From NCBI RefSeq assembly GCF_032854445.1, contig NC_088306.1, forward strand, positions 22,909,764-22,973,763: DNA of 64,000 nucleotides, read 5' to 3'. The translations under genes and the position numbers were made by a program. The DNA is from Liolophura sinensis (lineage: Eukaryota; Mollusca; Polyplacophora; Chitonida; Chitonidae). How positions within the stretch are numbered: position 1 is the first letter of the stretch; each line of letters opens with the position of its first letter. Positions 26,861 to 38,400 of this stretch are shown piece by piece. The notes beneath the pieces are model-generated. The model did no database searches and was not told the origin of the DNA. It was given only the letters and a program-made list of their open reading frames with translations.

Positions 26861-26939
26861 CTGATGCCCTCTATGGTAACCTCTACCTTAGTGATCTTCG
26901 TGTTGTAAAAGTATTCAGGCCTCCTCTTTTACGGCGTTC

Positions 26940-27795
26940 CGGCTCATTCAGTCTCGAACAGCATCAAAACGCCCTTCGGCAATTTAGCTGGCACATTGCG
27001 GTATATGTTCCGGAGTGTGTTCGGTTTGTCTCGCAAGTTTGAGGTGTTGGAGAACGCGATGATATAGTATGACGAGCCTCCCAAACTGGTTGCGGATCTG
27101 TCTAGCCAACTCCTTTTCGGTGACCATATCGAACTCCAGGCTGAGGTTTCCACAGTGGCATCGCCTGTCTTCTTTATGATCCGGCTGTGTTCGTTGAATG
27201 TCAGTTCGTACTCTAGCCGGTCGGCAAAGGCGCTCTGATAGAACTCCATATGGCTCTCCAGAAGCTGCCGATGACGATGCCTTGGTAAGCCGCATTCTGC
27301 TGTTTGTTTTTGGTCAGCAACAGATTACCATAGCACTGAACACATGGGACTTGTCGATGCATATTACTTCATTCCCGCTGATTTTAATCGTGGTCTTCTT
27401 GACTAAGACGCGTTCTGGGTTATTGAATACAGTGGCGTTCTCGTCGGTCGAACTGAGCTTGATCATGAAGGCCAGACACGCGGTATCGGGCACAATGACG
27501 TCATTTGGGCCGATGTTCGGAAAGCAAACCAACAATTGCTGGTTCTGGTCGATCGTACTAGGGTTATTTGTGATGACCACGGACTGCCGAATGCCTTTTA
27601 CAGCCAAAGGCTCGAGGATCTGAAAGATCGGAAAAGCAAACCAACAATTGCTGGTTCTGGTCGATCGTACTAGGGTTATTTGTGATGACCACGGACTGCC
27701 GAATGCCTTTTACAGCCAAAGGCTCGAGGAGCCTTCTAAAGGGGTTGAGCTTACGGCCGTTTTCACTGGAAGCCATCGTTACTATGTTAGACATC
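26940..27795 (-). pseudogene. Polinton major capsid protein relic
   Basis: From the 5' side: MSNIVTMASSENGRKLNPFR, then VKGIRQSVVITNNPSTIDQN (present twice because of a local duplication), PNDVIVPDTACLAF, VKKTTIKISGNEVICIDKS, a gap near 27310, then FYQSAFADRLEYELTFNEHS and NTLRNIYRNVPAKLPKGVLM. These are conserved stretches of the double jelly-roll capsid protein of Polintons. About half the expected length is missing, and a 106 bp tandem duplication and frameshifts break the reading frame. Confidence 0.8.
27525..27732. repeat. 106 bp tandem duplication inside the capsid relic
   Basis: The block from about 27526 to 27622 recurs almost exactly at about 27632-27732, duplicating the ITNNPSTIDQNQQLLVCF region. 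The copies are nearly identical, so the duplication is younger than most of the element's decay. Confidence 0.85.
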
Positions 27796-27814
27796 GAGGA
27801 TACATTGTCTAATA

Positions 27815-28650
27815 TTGAAGATGGCAGATTATGGCGACCTTGACGATCGGACTGAGGACGTTGATCGTGATGATGTTGACGATGACAGACCTATCTTACT
27901 TGATGTCGATACGACCTCACAACGGGAGACAACGCAAACCGCTAAAAGGACAAGTATTGACAAGCTGGCTGGGAAAGCGGTTGCAGCGTTGCCTGACAGA
28001 CTGAAGACGTTTGTAACCCCAAGCGATGTTCAACAAGGGCGCAGTGCCCTCCTCCCATCATGTCTGGACAATCAAGAAGGCCAGTACGAGGTCGCCCTAC
28101 TCGAAATAACAGTGTACCCACTTTTGGCAAACATCAACGCTGGGGCGGGCTTCATACTGGATCTTAAGCGCGTGGAAGTGCCGAGAGGTTACTATGATGT
28201 ATACACGCTTCACAAAGAAGTATTCCGGCCGCATGGTGTCTCGCTGATAATAAACTGATCTCGCTGATCGATATTGGCAACTTCATCAATACAACACAAC
28301 TTCATCTTCCTGCAAGAACTTGGGATTCTCGGGGTTTAGGTCCATAAGTGGGGTTTCAGAAGGAGACAAACTACCCTAACTGGTGCCTCACAAAGAGATA
28401 TTCGTCCACCTGGACGAGGTGAGCGCGTCTGAAAACATCGCCGCAGTGTCTACTGGTAATGCAAGTGGCTCTACTCTTCTGAGGGCAACCCCGGTATCCC
28501 GTGGAGGCATGAACTGTGGGAAGACGGCGGCATTTGCCAACCCACAATACCAAACACTACTGACTGGCTTCGTGTCGCAGTTTCCTATTAGGCTACTAGA
28601 CAATGGCGGCCATCCTATAGACACATCATAGATAAGCGTAACCTTACACA
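27815..28650 (+). pseudogene. Polinton conserved accessory/minor structural gene relic
   Basis: An intact first piece (27815-28258, 147 codons) starts MKMADYGDLDDRTEDVDRDD, is acidic, and continues with ITVYPLLANINAGAGFILDL and VEVPRGYYDVYT. After stops near 28256-28380 a second piece (28383-28628) carries KEIFVHLDEVSASENIA and FANPQYQTLLTGFVSQFPI, a conserved Polinton segment. The two are probably one broken gene. It faces away from the capsid gene, the usual divergent arrangement. Its role is unknown; a minor virion protein is possible. Confidence 0.6.
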
Positions 28651-28659
28651 TTCGTCGGC

Positions 28660-29769
28660 ACGATGGACTCGGTGGGCCCTAATTGCACTGACATAGATTT
28701 ATCAGATCTGGCAGATGCCAATGGGTTTGAGCGGCCAGATTTACGCCTTCCAATTCCAGCGAGGTGTTTATATACAGAAGAAGGCGCTGTTGGGGAGATC
28801 CGATGAAAAACCACTGAAGTTGATTGAGATCGCCGATATAGATGTCGGGGCCCCGGATTTACTAAAAAAACTCTGCCTAGTTCGGATAGAGAATAAAAGA
28901 TGGGGTCTCGTTGAATGGGATGCGCCCAAATGACACGTTGATCTGGCTGTGACCCCACTCTTGGTGCATATATCAGCGGGTGGTGTGGTACGTAAGGTTT
29001 TTAATCGCGGCCCGGTTTTCCTGTAGTACACGCTTCTGGGGGACAAAGTTCCGGTGAAGGGGTCGCCGGAAGAGGGCTATACTAGCGGAGGAGATCCTCA
29101 CTCAACTCACCATTTCCATCACCTCCCCAGTTACCAGCGCGGTCCGTAATCACTCTGGATATTTGTATTGGGTCCTAAAGCAGTTCCCGATACCTTCGAT
29201 GTCCTTCCTGGCTTGAGGATCGGATGGTCGGAAGAACATGTCGATAAAGACGTGACCGTTGTCGCAAAACCGCTTAAGGTTCTATTGAAGTGGAGACGAC
29301 GGTAGACAATATCCAGGCCGATGCGGCACAACTGGTCCAGATGAACCGAATAAACCTAGAGCATGGCTTTCAGTTGGAACGGGCAAGAATAAGAAATAGC
29401 CCCATGTCAGAACTAGAATTGAACACTGCACTTGCGTCCATATAGAGATGGCGAATTTGTATCCAACATTACCACCCTGTGGGGTGCATTTATGTGTATG
29501 ATGTTCAAGCTGTCCAACGCTGTAAGCAATGCAGAAGAGCAGACATATGAAATAGCCGGACTCGGTCAGGAAATAGGTGATCAGGCATGAGATAACCCAG
29601 CTCAGCGAAAAACTAGACGGCCTAGAGAGGCCTAGCTCAGCCGATTAGCTATGTACGTGAAGGACCTTATGTTGGGGCGGATATACCAAGAGAAAGCCTA
29701 GTCTATGGGAGGCCGGCGGGTCCCGTAGATAAAAGTCTTTCCATTAATGGAGTTTGTGTACGTTCACGA
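28660..29769 (+). pseudogene. Right-end remnant of the Polinton, no intact gene
   Basis: Short open pieces (for example MDSVGPNCTDIDLSDLADAN at 28664 and VRIENKRWGLVEWDAPK ending at 28933) are followed by sequence full of stops. Probably the decayed end of another element gene; I cannot assign it. Confidence 0.4.
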
Positions 29770-29885
29770 AATGCTGGCCCTGGACTCCCACCTACACAAA
29801 AATCAGCGAAGATCTACGTAGCTGAACGCGCTTCGACCTCGACGTGAACAAGACGCTGGCCCAGAACCCCCGAACATATACTCCT
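29770..29885. repeat. Right terminal inverted repeat of the Polinton
   Basis: Inverse partner of 21585-21715. The block ctggccc(t/a)gga occurs twice about 80 bp apart, so the terminal repeat itself seems to be built from a tandem unit. Confidence 0.82.
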
Positions 29886-30744
29886 TACGAGAATCTGAAT
29901 AATGGGTCTACTAGTAAATAGCCTTTCTCCATATTCTAACCACAATACCTGGTAACTGCCAATATCTTTTGTTTACGAGGTGGATACTGTACATTGCAAA
30001 CGAAAATGCATAGTAAGTCTTAAAGCACCCTATGAGGGCATTTCCGAGATCGTGAAAATTGTTACCGATTTACCAAAGTAGTTCCACTTTTCAAATGTTC
30101 TGCAGCGGTGTGTTTTAGCATCTCCGTCAACTTTTCTTCAATTTGGGAAGGTAAACCTGGCCAGAGCATCGCTAATGTGAAGCAAAATACTTATAGTTCA
30201 TGAAACACCGGTCAAATTATGTTGTTTGTTTTTTATACAAACTTTTAGTGTTTTCTGTTCGCACTCATGGTACATGTACTAAATTGTCACATTTCCAGTG
30301 ATTCGTCCAGGCCATGATTTAAAAAAATGTTTATTGCAGGTAAACTGGTAAATTCGGGCCAACTCGGTGTTTCTTCGGGAAATGTGAGGATTTCTTTCTG
30401 CTCCGATTTACCGAAATTAGGTTCAGTATTACTGGTTTGTTCTCGCCGGAGTCAGAAGAAACTTCATTTCAACCACTACATCACAGCACATTCAACTTCA
30501 CACCTTGATTGTAGGTCCTAATCTAACAATGGCATCGTTTAAAACCTAATGTTTTGTGGCTCATTGTCAAAGATCAGTTGAATCTGGCGTTCAACATCAC
30601 TAGTCAGTACTGCTCGGTACGTCAGCGCACCGTTAGATCTGTTGACTCACATTCGTGCGGCTAATACTAGTTATAATCTTGAAACTGCACTGCACAATAA
30701 CCAGACCTCTTTCAAGCCCTATGGGTTCACCCTTTTTAGAATTA

Positions 30745-30890
30745 TTCTTGGCCAAAACACTCAAGAATTTACACTTATACGATGGCAGCCAGTATATTAT
30801 AGGTGGAGGAAATGGTGGAAACCGGAGTGCCCAGAATAATCCACGGACCTTTGTCACGTTACTGGCGAACTTTCGTACATGTGATCCGTA
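30745..30890 (-). mobile_element. Second SINE-like family, degraded copy
   Basis: ACACTTATACGATGGCAGCC, then GGTGGAGGAAATGGTGGAAA and ACCGGAGTGCCCAGAATAA. Related patterns (tail, 'gatggcagtcag', 'gggtggaggaaaccg', 'ggcaagttactgac') occur at 21325-21470, 54190-54270, 55460-55610, 57090-57195, 57485-57560, 58410-58515 and 61900-61980. They share the tail style of the main SINE but have a different body. Confidence 0.5.
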
Positions 30891-31124
30891 ACACTGGACG
30901 CCAAGTGGTATCCTGGGAACTTCATGTACGACTACATGAGACCACCATCCACTGCTTACAGCAACCATAGCCCCATGAAAAATGGCAGCGGGTGGGGATT
31001 TGAAAATTGCGTGTCCGAGCGGTTTCACGCACCTAGCCATTCAAAGATTTAACAACTCAAGCGGGTCTCTCACACGTGACGAGTTTTGGCTGGCGAAACA
31101 GAGCGAGTCTTTCACGAGCATATT

Positions 31125-31235
31125 GCGACTTAGTTCTGAGATCGGTTAGCCATGTTCCCGGCTTAGCTTCCATATCAACTATTTCTGAAAGCTAAGCTGG
31201 GAAGAATGAAAGAGATCTCAGATCTAATTGCGGCG
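31125..31235. repeat. Imperfect inverted repeat (hairpin)
   Basis: TTCTGAGATC...CCCGGCTTAGCTT pairs with AAGCTAAGCTGGG...AGATCTCAGA across a loop of about 20 nt. It could be a fold-back transposon relic. Located between the Polinton and the 3' end of ERCC5. Confidence 0.5.
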
Positions 31236-31516
31236 TATATACTCGCATGGTGTAAGAACAACGCTCACTGTTTGTCTCAGTCGGTAGCAGGCGGTCGTTT
31301 CCACTCTCCAGAGGTCGCAAATGTTTCGGGTAGGGCCAAAAAATCTGCTATCACCAGATCACTAGTGGAAAGTCGCTTTGTGTGAGATCCGCTTCAGCGA
31401 CGACCAGTTCAGTGTTGGCCGGTAAGGCCACTATTTTCTTTCTTCTGCATCATCTTTAATGCACAATACAAGAGACACAAAAGAAAAACTAAGAAAATGG
31501 CTTTAGACCCATACCA

Positions 31517-31522
31517 TTTATT
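31517..31522 (-). terminator. Candidate polyadenylation signal of ERCC5
   Basis: AATAAA on the minus strand, about 435 nt past the ERCC5 stop codon. It is a plausible 3' end, but other AT-rich hexamers lie nearby and no cleavage site can be proved from sequence. Confidence 0.35.
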
Positions 31523-31956
31523 GAGGGGCAAAAAGAGAAAAAACAGCATCAAAATTCAATCTTTGAATAAATAAATAAATAAATAAATATTACCAGGAGG
31601 GATGGAAATGCCATGTTTTAAAAGGTAATTTACATAAATGGTACTGAAATGCACCTTTAGCTAGAGGTAGAACTGTTTACTATTCAAAGTGCTAAGTGCG
31701 GCAACGTATTTCACAGGATACATATAGAAATCTTCTACCAAAATGCAATTCTTAATTTATCATGCTGTACATAAATTCTAAAAATACACAAATTTTGTAA
31801 ATAGTAAATATATTGTTCCTCGATAAAGATTCTTAACCTAAATGCACAAGACTTAGAGGTTAAAGTGTATTTAACATCAGTGTGGGTTCATGATGGAACA
31901 AATGTTTGAATAAATACATAAAAAAACACCCGTCAGTTAATATCATGCCAAAGAGG

Positions 31957-32439
31957 TTACAACGGCATATGAGAAGACAAAGCTTTTTTTGTATATTTTG
32001 ACGTCTTCTGTGCTGTTTTTTCCTTTGCAGTTGCTGATTGTGAAACTGTTTTTGGCCGTAGTAGGGATTTTCCCTTCGAATTTTTTGTATTTTTCGTTTT
32101 CGAATTTTGAGTTTTTTTTATTTTGTTTTCAGGCTGTTGAAAATCCTCCTCAAATTCATCATCTAACATGGCTGCCGCCAGAGAGTCACCATCAGATTCA
32201 TCCTCAGATGTTTCACTCTCACTGTCTGAGGAACTACTTTCAGACAAACACACTTTCTTTAAGACCTTTTTAATTGGAGGTTTTCGTGACTTAGCCGTCT
32301 TTCTAGACGTAGAAGACTCGCCAGCACCTTGTGGATCGTTCATTTTCTGCAGTGTTTTCTTCATCCGTTTGCTCTGTGGTTTACGGCTTACTTTTGGATG
32401 AATTTCTGGTGTAAAGAAGCTGGTGATGCGGCCCTGAGT
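31957..32439 (-). CDS. ERCC5: ERCC5 exon 15 (PIP box, basic C-terminus, stop)
   Basis: Starts [12 protein letters not shown] after TTTTCCAG. The QxxIxxFF pattern is a PCNA-interacting box, as in human XPG at the same place. It is followed by Ser/Asp/Glu-rich and Lys-rich segments with nuclear-localisation character, then TAA at 31957-31959. Confidence 0.92.
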   Translation of the reverse strand, partial: TQGRITSFFTPEIHPKVSRKPQSKRMKKTLQKMNDPQGAGESSTSRKTAKSRKPPIKKVLKKVCLSESSSSDSESETSEDESDGDSLAAAMLDDEFEEDFQQPENKIKKTQNSKTKNTKNSKGKSLLRPKTVSQSATAKEKTAQKTSKYTKKALSSHMPL

Positions 32440-35400
32440 CTGGAAAAGAAGGTTTTGTTCACTTAGTTCTCCCCGCTTTGTATTCCATTCCATTCCCAGA
32501 AATAGACGATTTTATGCTGAAATCCCTTTCTGTAACGCTACTCTTTGGCCTTAAGCGTAGAGATTATGGTATTTGTGTTCACATTGCTATCCCAAATTTA
32601 CATTTTTGGGATAGTGTATAGTTGTGGTTTCCGTCAATACATTGACATATCCCTTATATGCACTGACTGTATAGTGGTGAGTGCTCTACAAATGTCAGAG
32701 ACCAAACATGACCCACCATCCATGTCATTACATGTGTTAGATTACTGAGAAAAACATTGGGTGCAGGTGTTCTAGTATATGAGTAGTGCTGCTTCACTAA
32801 ATTGTCAAAAGAAGAGCTTACACTGTAGGAAATGGTGTGAGAATACAGACTGCAAAGGCCTCAAAAGCATGCAATCCTGGGGCAATGTGACTGCTGAAGT
32901 ATCAAAGACCTATAGCGAATTATGCAACTGTACAGGTAGCCTACGGAGTACTCTCAGCTGAAAGATTGCGAGGATTTTGAACCAATGTAAAGAAAAACAA
33001 CTGCACATGTACAGATGTCAAAAGAGTCATTCCACAGCACATGCAGGGCAAATATATACCTGTGGTTGTCAAGTCATACAAATGAACAGACGACTTACTG
33101 AAGGTTTGTTGAGTTGTTTGAGGACGGGTAACAAAATCTCGTCAGTCTTGGCCCTCGTCCATCCGAGTCGCTCTTGTGTAAAAGTGGACAGAGTTAAGGT
33201 GAGACACACGATAAACAGTAAATCCAACAATTTTACCTTGGGAACATTCTCCACACCTTAGCCAGTCTGCTATAGTTAAAAGGTCCATACTCTGACCCAC
33301 ACTCTCACAACTGACCAAAACTCTCACAGCCGGCTAAAAACTCTCACAACTGGCCAACAACTCTTACAGCTGGCTAAAAACTCTCACAACTGGCTAAAAA
33401 CTCTCACAACTGGCCAACAACTCACGGCTGGCCTACACTCTCACAACTGGCCAAAGCCTCTCACAACTGACCAAAAACTCACAGGCCTTCAAAAAGCTCA
33501 CAAAAACTCTTGCAGCTGTTCCAAAACTCTCACAACAGATCTACACTTTCAAAACTAGCCCCTAAGCTATCCAAAAGTCCCTCAACTGGCTTACACTCTC
33601 AAATTTATTTATTTATTTATTTGATTGGTGTTTTACGTTGTACTCAAGAATATTTCACTTATATGACGGTGGCCAGCATTATGGTGGGTGGAAACCGGGC
33701 ACAGCCCGGGGAAAACCCACAACCATCCGCAAGTTGCTGGCAGACCTTCCCACATACAGCCAGAGAGGAAGCCAGCATGAGCTGGACTTGAACTCACAGT
33801 GACCGCATTGATGAGAGACTCCTGGGTCATTACGCTGCGCTAGCGCGCTAACCAACTGAACCACGGAGGCCCCTGCTTACACTCTGAAAACTAACCCCTA
33901 AGCTAACCATATTTTCACAAAAGATCAACATTCTCACAACTGGCTTAAACTCCCACACCTGACTAAAATCTTCACAACTGGCCAAACACTTTCACAACTG
34001 TTCAAAAACTCTCACAACAGGCCTATACTCTAAAACAAATAAGCCCCTAAGCTAGCCAAAATTCTCACAACTGGCCAACACTCACAACAGGCCAAAAACT
34101 CTTATAGCTGTTCAAAGACTCTCACAGCTGGCCAAACCTCTCACAACTGGCCAAAACTCTTACAAATGGCCCAATTTTTCACAATTGTCAAAACTTCACA
34201 AAAATTGACCAAAACACCAGCTCAGAAACATGACAAAAGGATATTCCCTGATGGAGTCGAGTTCAGGCATCCCCCAAGTGAAGCTTTCCTGTGACTGATC
34301 CACCTCTGGGTTATGATATGCCTCCACCACAGTCTTGTCAGGAAAACCTGGTCAAAGCACAACACCGAAACAGGTTACCATCAGAACACAGAGATGGACA
34401 TAATAGAATGTGTGAGAGCTAACTTCATTTCTTTCTTCCAATGGACCACTGGAATCAGGTGTTTCCTTAGTTGAGAACTTGGGTTCGTTTCATGAAGCAT
34501 ACTTAACAGTGTTAAGTAGTCCTCTGTAAAGTGCACTTTATATATCTTCAACATGCATGTACACTGTTTAGGGTTCACTGAACTAAGTTCTGAACTGTGC
34601 TTCATGAAACTGGCTCCCGGGTTGCTAATATCTCACGATTTTCAGCATTCCGTTTAAGTACAAACCTTCATGTGGATATTAATGGATACTATTATGGTAG
34701 CTTATCTTTAAACTTCAAACATAATGCAAAATGGTATTTAACATTAAGAAAATCAAGTACTTCAGAAGACTTCCAAGTCCTTTGAGGAATCTGGAAAACC
34801 TTCTAAAAAGATCCAAGTACTTTCAAAAGCATTCCAACTGACCAGTGGGAAAACAGGCAAAAAATGTTTCACTTGTATTTGTGCAGCGCACATTTTTTTT
34901 TAATTTGAAGCTTTGCTTATTAATCTTTTTTTTAAGCTATATGTATACAAAAAGCAATAAAAGCAATGTCAGTGGAACATGGTTAAATGATAATGGAAAT
35001 GACCAGATGGCCATTTGACATACCTCCGTGCAGAGAGACCTGGCGTAGTTTAGTCTGCAGTTTGGTGTCACTGACCTGAGCCGGCTGTTTATGAGCCTTC
35101 CTCCACCATTTCCTTTCAACAGAATGATCAACTGATTTATCAACTCAACAGTGGTTTGATTAGCAGATTTACAGGACAATTATTTAAATGCTAGTTGTTT
35201 TAGAACCCACCATGATTTGAAAGATGTGATGGGTTTTTATTTATATATTAACTTGATTGGTATTTTACGACACATTCAAGATTATTTTACGGTGGCTATA
35301 CATGATGGATAATTTGCTAACGAATGGTCTTGATTGATAGTCAGTTTTTATTTCACAATTACTTGACTAAAAGACAATTAATGGAAATATTACAAACTGA

Positions 35401-38400
35401 AAGGAAACCTGAATTTTGCGGATAGATGGGCACTAAATAACCAGATATAGAGAAGAACACCCAAAAAAACCCCGTCCAAATAGTACCTCATGACTTGAAC
35501 AGAGCCTTTCCCTGGTACTTTTAGATCCTATTTCTATTAGAATGATGAACACTGATAGCAACACTTACTTGAATGCCTTTAACCCCTCCTGCTGTTGCCC
35601 TGGAAACTCTGCCATTATCTCCATGGCAGTGACAGGCCCCACCCCCTTAATACCATATGTATAGTCACTCCCACACAGGAGAGCTATGTTGATCAGCTTG
35701 TCTCGATCAAGTCCTGTCATAAAACATAATCAATGAACTCCGACATTTTTATTTCAGGGTATTTATTTATTTATCTGATTGGTGTTTTATGCCGTACTCA
35801 AGAATATATCATTAACATGTACAGTATATGAGGGTGGCCAGCATTATGGTGGGAGGAAACTGGGCTGAGCCAAACTCAGTATTTAAATTCTGATATTAAA
35901 TTTTAACAAATCATCCAATGTTCAATTTTAGTTAATGATTATTATTATTATTATTATTACTTTTATTATTTGCTTTTTTAAATTTATTTATTTGCTTATT
36001 AGATTGTTGTTTAATGCCATACTGTTAGAATTCCACTTGTACAACACAGGATGACTTTCATGGGTGCAGGAACCCGAAGATTCCTGTATAAACCACCTAT
36101 CTACAACAACTTACTAACAAACTCTTCCATCTGTGATGTACAGATTTTCATGCCATGTTGGTGGAAGACAAGTTGTCTTCTGCAAGCATAAGACTCTGCA
36201 AATGGCCAAACCTTTCGACCTTTTATAGGTACATCAAAGAATTCAATTTATGTTTGCCTGCTTGTATTCAGCTGATACAGCAATCTCTGGCTTAGGGAAT
36301 GGGGTTGGTTTTAAACATTTTACACACATCAAGCTCCACACCAGAGAACTGCTGCATGACCTTTCATAAAATCTGTTTTTCAACGCATGTAGCTAACACC
36401 TCTGAGGATTGGGACTTTTTGAGTGCCTTAATAAGGTAAAACTCTCGGCATGCCCATCTCATCCATAAAACTGAGCACAAACAGGGCAATCTGAATAGCA
36501 TCGGGTACCTTGCCCCATTAACTGATTTACACTGGTAACGCTCTGGCCTCTTGTTAACAACATACAAAACATTACCACTTCTCACCAAACTGTGACACGC
36601 AGTCCTCAATCTTAAAGAACTCCACGAGCTTGCCCTTGTTGAAAAAGTTCTTGTAGACACGGCGTCCTCCAAATAGCCAGATGTCGCTATCATCAGTGAT
36701 GGTGCCGTGAGTTTGCCCTGACAGGTCCAGATAAGCGCACTGAGCCTCTGCCTCCATAGGGCTGACCAGGTAAGGCAGGCCAAACAGTTGCAGCAACTCC
36801 TGTAGGCAAGCAGACAGCACAGTCAAGAATGCAATGAACAACTGAGGTTTAACTCACTGCAGCAGGCCAAACAGTTGCAGCAACTCCTGTAGGCAAGCAG
36901 ACAGCACAGTCAAGAATGCAAAGAACAACTGAGGTTTAACTCACTGCAGCAGGCCAAACAGTTGCAGCAACTCCTGTAGGCAAGCAGACAGCACAGTCAA
37001 GAATGCAAAGAACAACTGAGGTTTAACTCACTGCAGCAGGCCAAACAGTTGCAGCAACTCCTGTAGGCAAGCAGACAGCACAATCAAAAATGCAATGAAC
37101 AACTGAGTAACTCACTGCAGCAGGCCAAACAGTTGCAGCAACTCCTGTAGGCAAGCCAACAGCACAGTCAAGAATGCAATGAATAACTGAGGTTTAACTC
37201 ACTGCAGCCATCAGGCAGTAGTGGGAGTACATTTTAATTATTGTTCAACTGCATCCTCAAAATTTGATGACTCAAATTAAAGAAACTGGAAAAGCCCATT
37301 GTAAACTGCTTATGAGTAATGGCAAACTGTCTTGTGTGTAATCAACAGACTTCAATGTCGTGTTGGTAGAAAACAACACTGGAACAAGAAACTGTCCCCA
37401 CAATGGCTGTAAAACTGCCTAAAGGGGTACTGTATTTCACACAGAGTTTAAGTTAGGCCAGTCATAGGCCTTGCCTGAGCCCAAACTCAATGTACATATG
37501 CTGTTAAAAAATTCAATGATCTGACAGGAAAGCCAACACTTGGAAACAAGAGTATCATCATTATCAGGATTACATTTTCTGGATATAGCAATTATCGTAG
37601 TCCTGGAAATTAGTTAAGACTACTCTAGGTATTGAACCAGAAGGCATCATAGTCCGGCTCTAAGATGCCAGCAACACATGTCAATCATGTTTGTGGCCAC
37701 GATATGGATGAAATATTGCTGAGGTGGCGCTAAGCCATAATCATTCATTCATTCAATCATGTCTCATCATGAGAGGGGCAATGCATGGCCACTGTAAAGC
37801 CTATTGGTAAACTACCTTCCATGTCCGTTAGTAGTGGTTGGGTTAACATGTATTTAATTTGGGCCTGACTCTGAAGACTTCTGGAACAAAATCTGCAGTG
37901 GTCTCAGCCAATTATCAGCACTAGAATCTGTGCTATATCTAAACAGCGCAATCCTAACAACTATAATACTGTTACTTCAGAAACACTTTCTAAATGACAT
38001 GTACCTGTAACATGTAACAGCTGCAAAAATGTGCACAGACCTTGAAGACAAAAGGAAATATTATCAATTGTAACGTGTTCATTTTCTTGTCTTTATACCT
38101 GTGCTTCAGCATAGATCTGGTCTCCTATGGACACAGCCAGTCTCGCCTGTTTCCCACGCTCAGTCTGCAAAGTGACAGCCTCTTCCTGCAGTTCATACTG
38201 AAAGTCTCGAAATCCATCCTGAAAACCAAAGAACACTCAAGATCTTAAAAATGCATGGATTAGTTTCACACATGACAAAGTTGCACATTTTGACTCATTC
38301 TGAGAGTTCTCTTAATGCAGTTCTTTTTTTCATTGATCTTATAATGGGTCCCTTCTTAAATGTTTCGAAGGCTGGAAATGTACATGTCAGCACTAAAAGT

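Larger units (their letters stand above)
21585..29885. mobile_element. Degraded Polinton/Maverick (adintovirus-like) element
   Basis: Bounded by imperfect terminal inverted repeats beginning AGTAGTATCTATTCGGGGG on the left and its mutated inverse on the right. Between them are relics of polymerase B (plus), integrase (minus), FtsK/A32-type ATPase (minus), major capsid protein (minus) and accessory genes on both strands, all with stops or frameshifts. At 8.3 kb it is about half the usual Polinton length; the polymerase palm region is missing. Flanks tatga (left) and tacga (right) may be a decayed target duplication. Base composition is visibly richer in G+C than the surrounding introns, consistent with a foreign origin. 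The element is not functional as it stands. Confidence 0.88.
29886..31500. other. Intergenic stretch between the Polinton and ERCC5
   Basis: No credible coding region. It holds a degraded second-family SINE copy and the hairpin at 31125-31235. Open frames are short and overlap on both strands. Confidence 0.5.
33184..34244 (-). other. ERCC5: ERCC5 intron 13, U12-type AT-AC intron
   Basis: The intron begins ATATCCTTTTG and ends CCTTAACTCTGTCCAC. The branch-like CCTTAAC lies about 10 nt before the terminal AC, the spacing expected for minor-spliceosome introns. Splicing restores [10 protein letters not shown]. The intron also holds a 19 bp degenerate array split by a full-length SINE. I recall a report of an AT-AC intron in human XPG but cannot verify its position here. 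Confidence 0.87.

Noticed and set aside
21579-29891. Exact 6 bp target-site duplication for the Polinton
   Set aside because: The flanks match only in part (tatga against tacga), so I do not claim a confirmed duplication.
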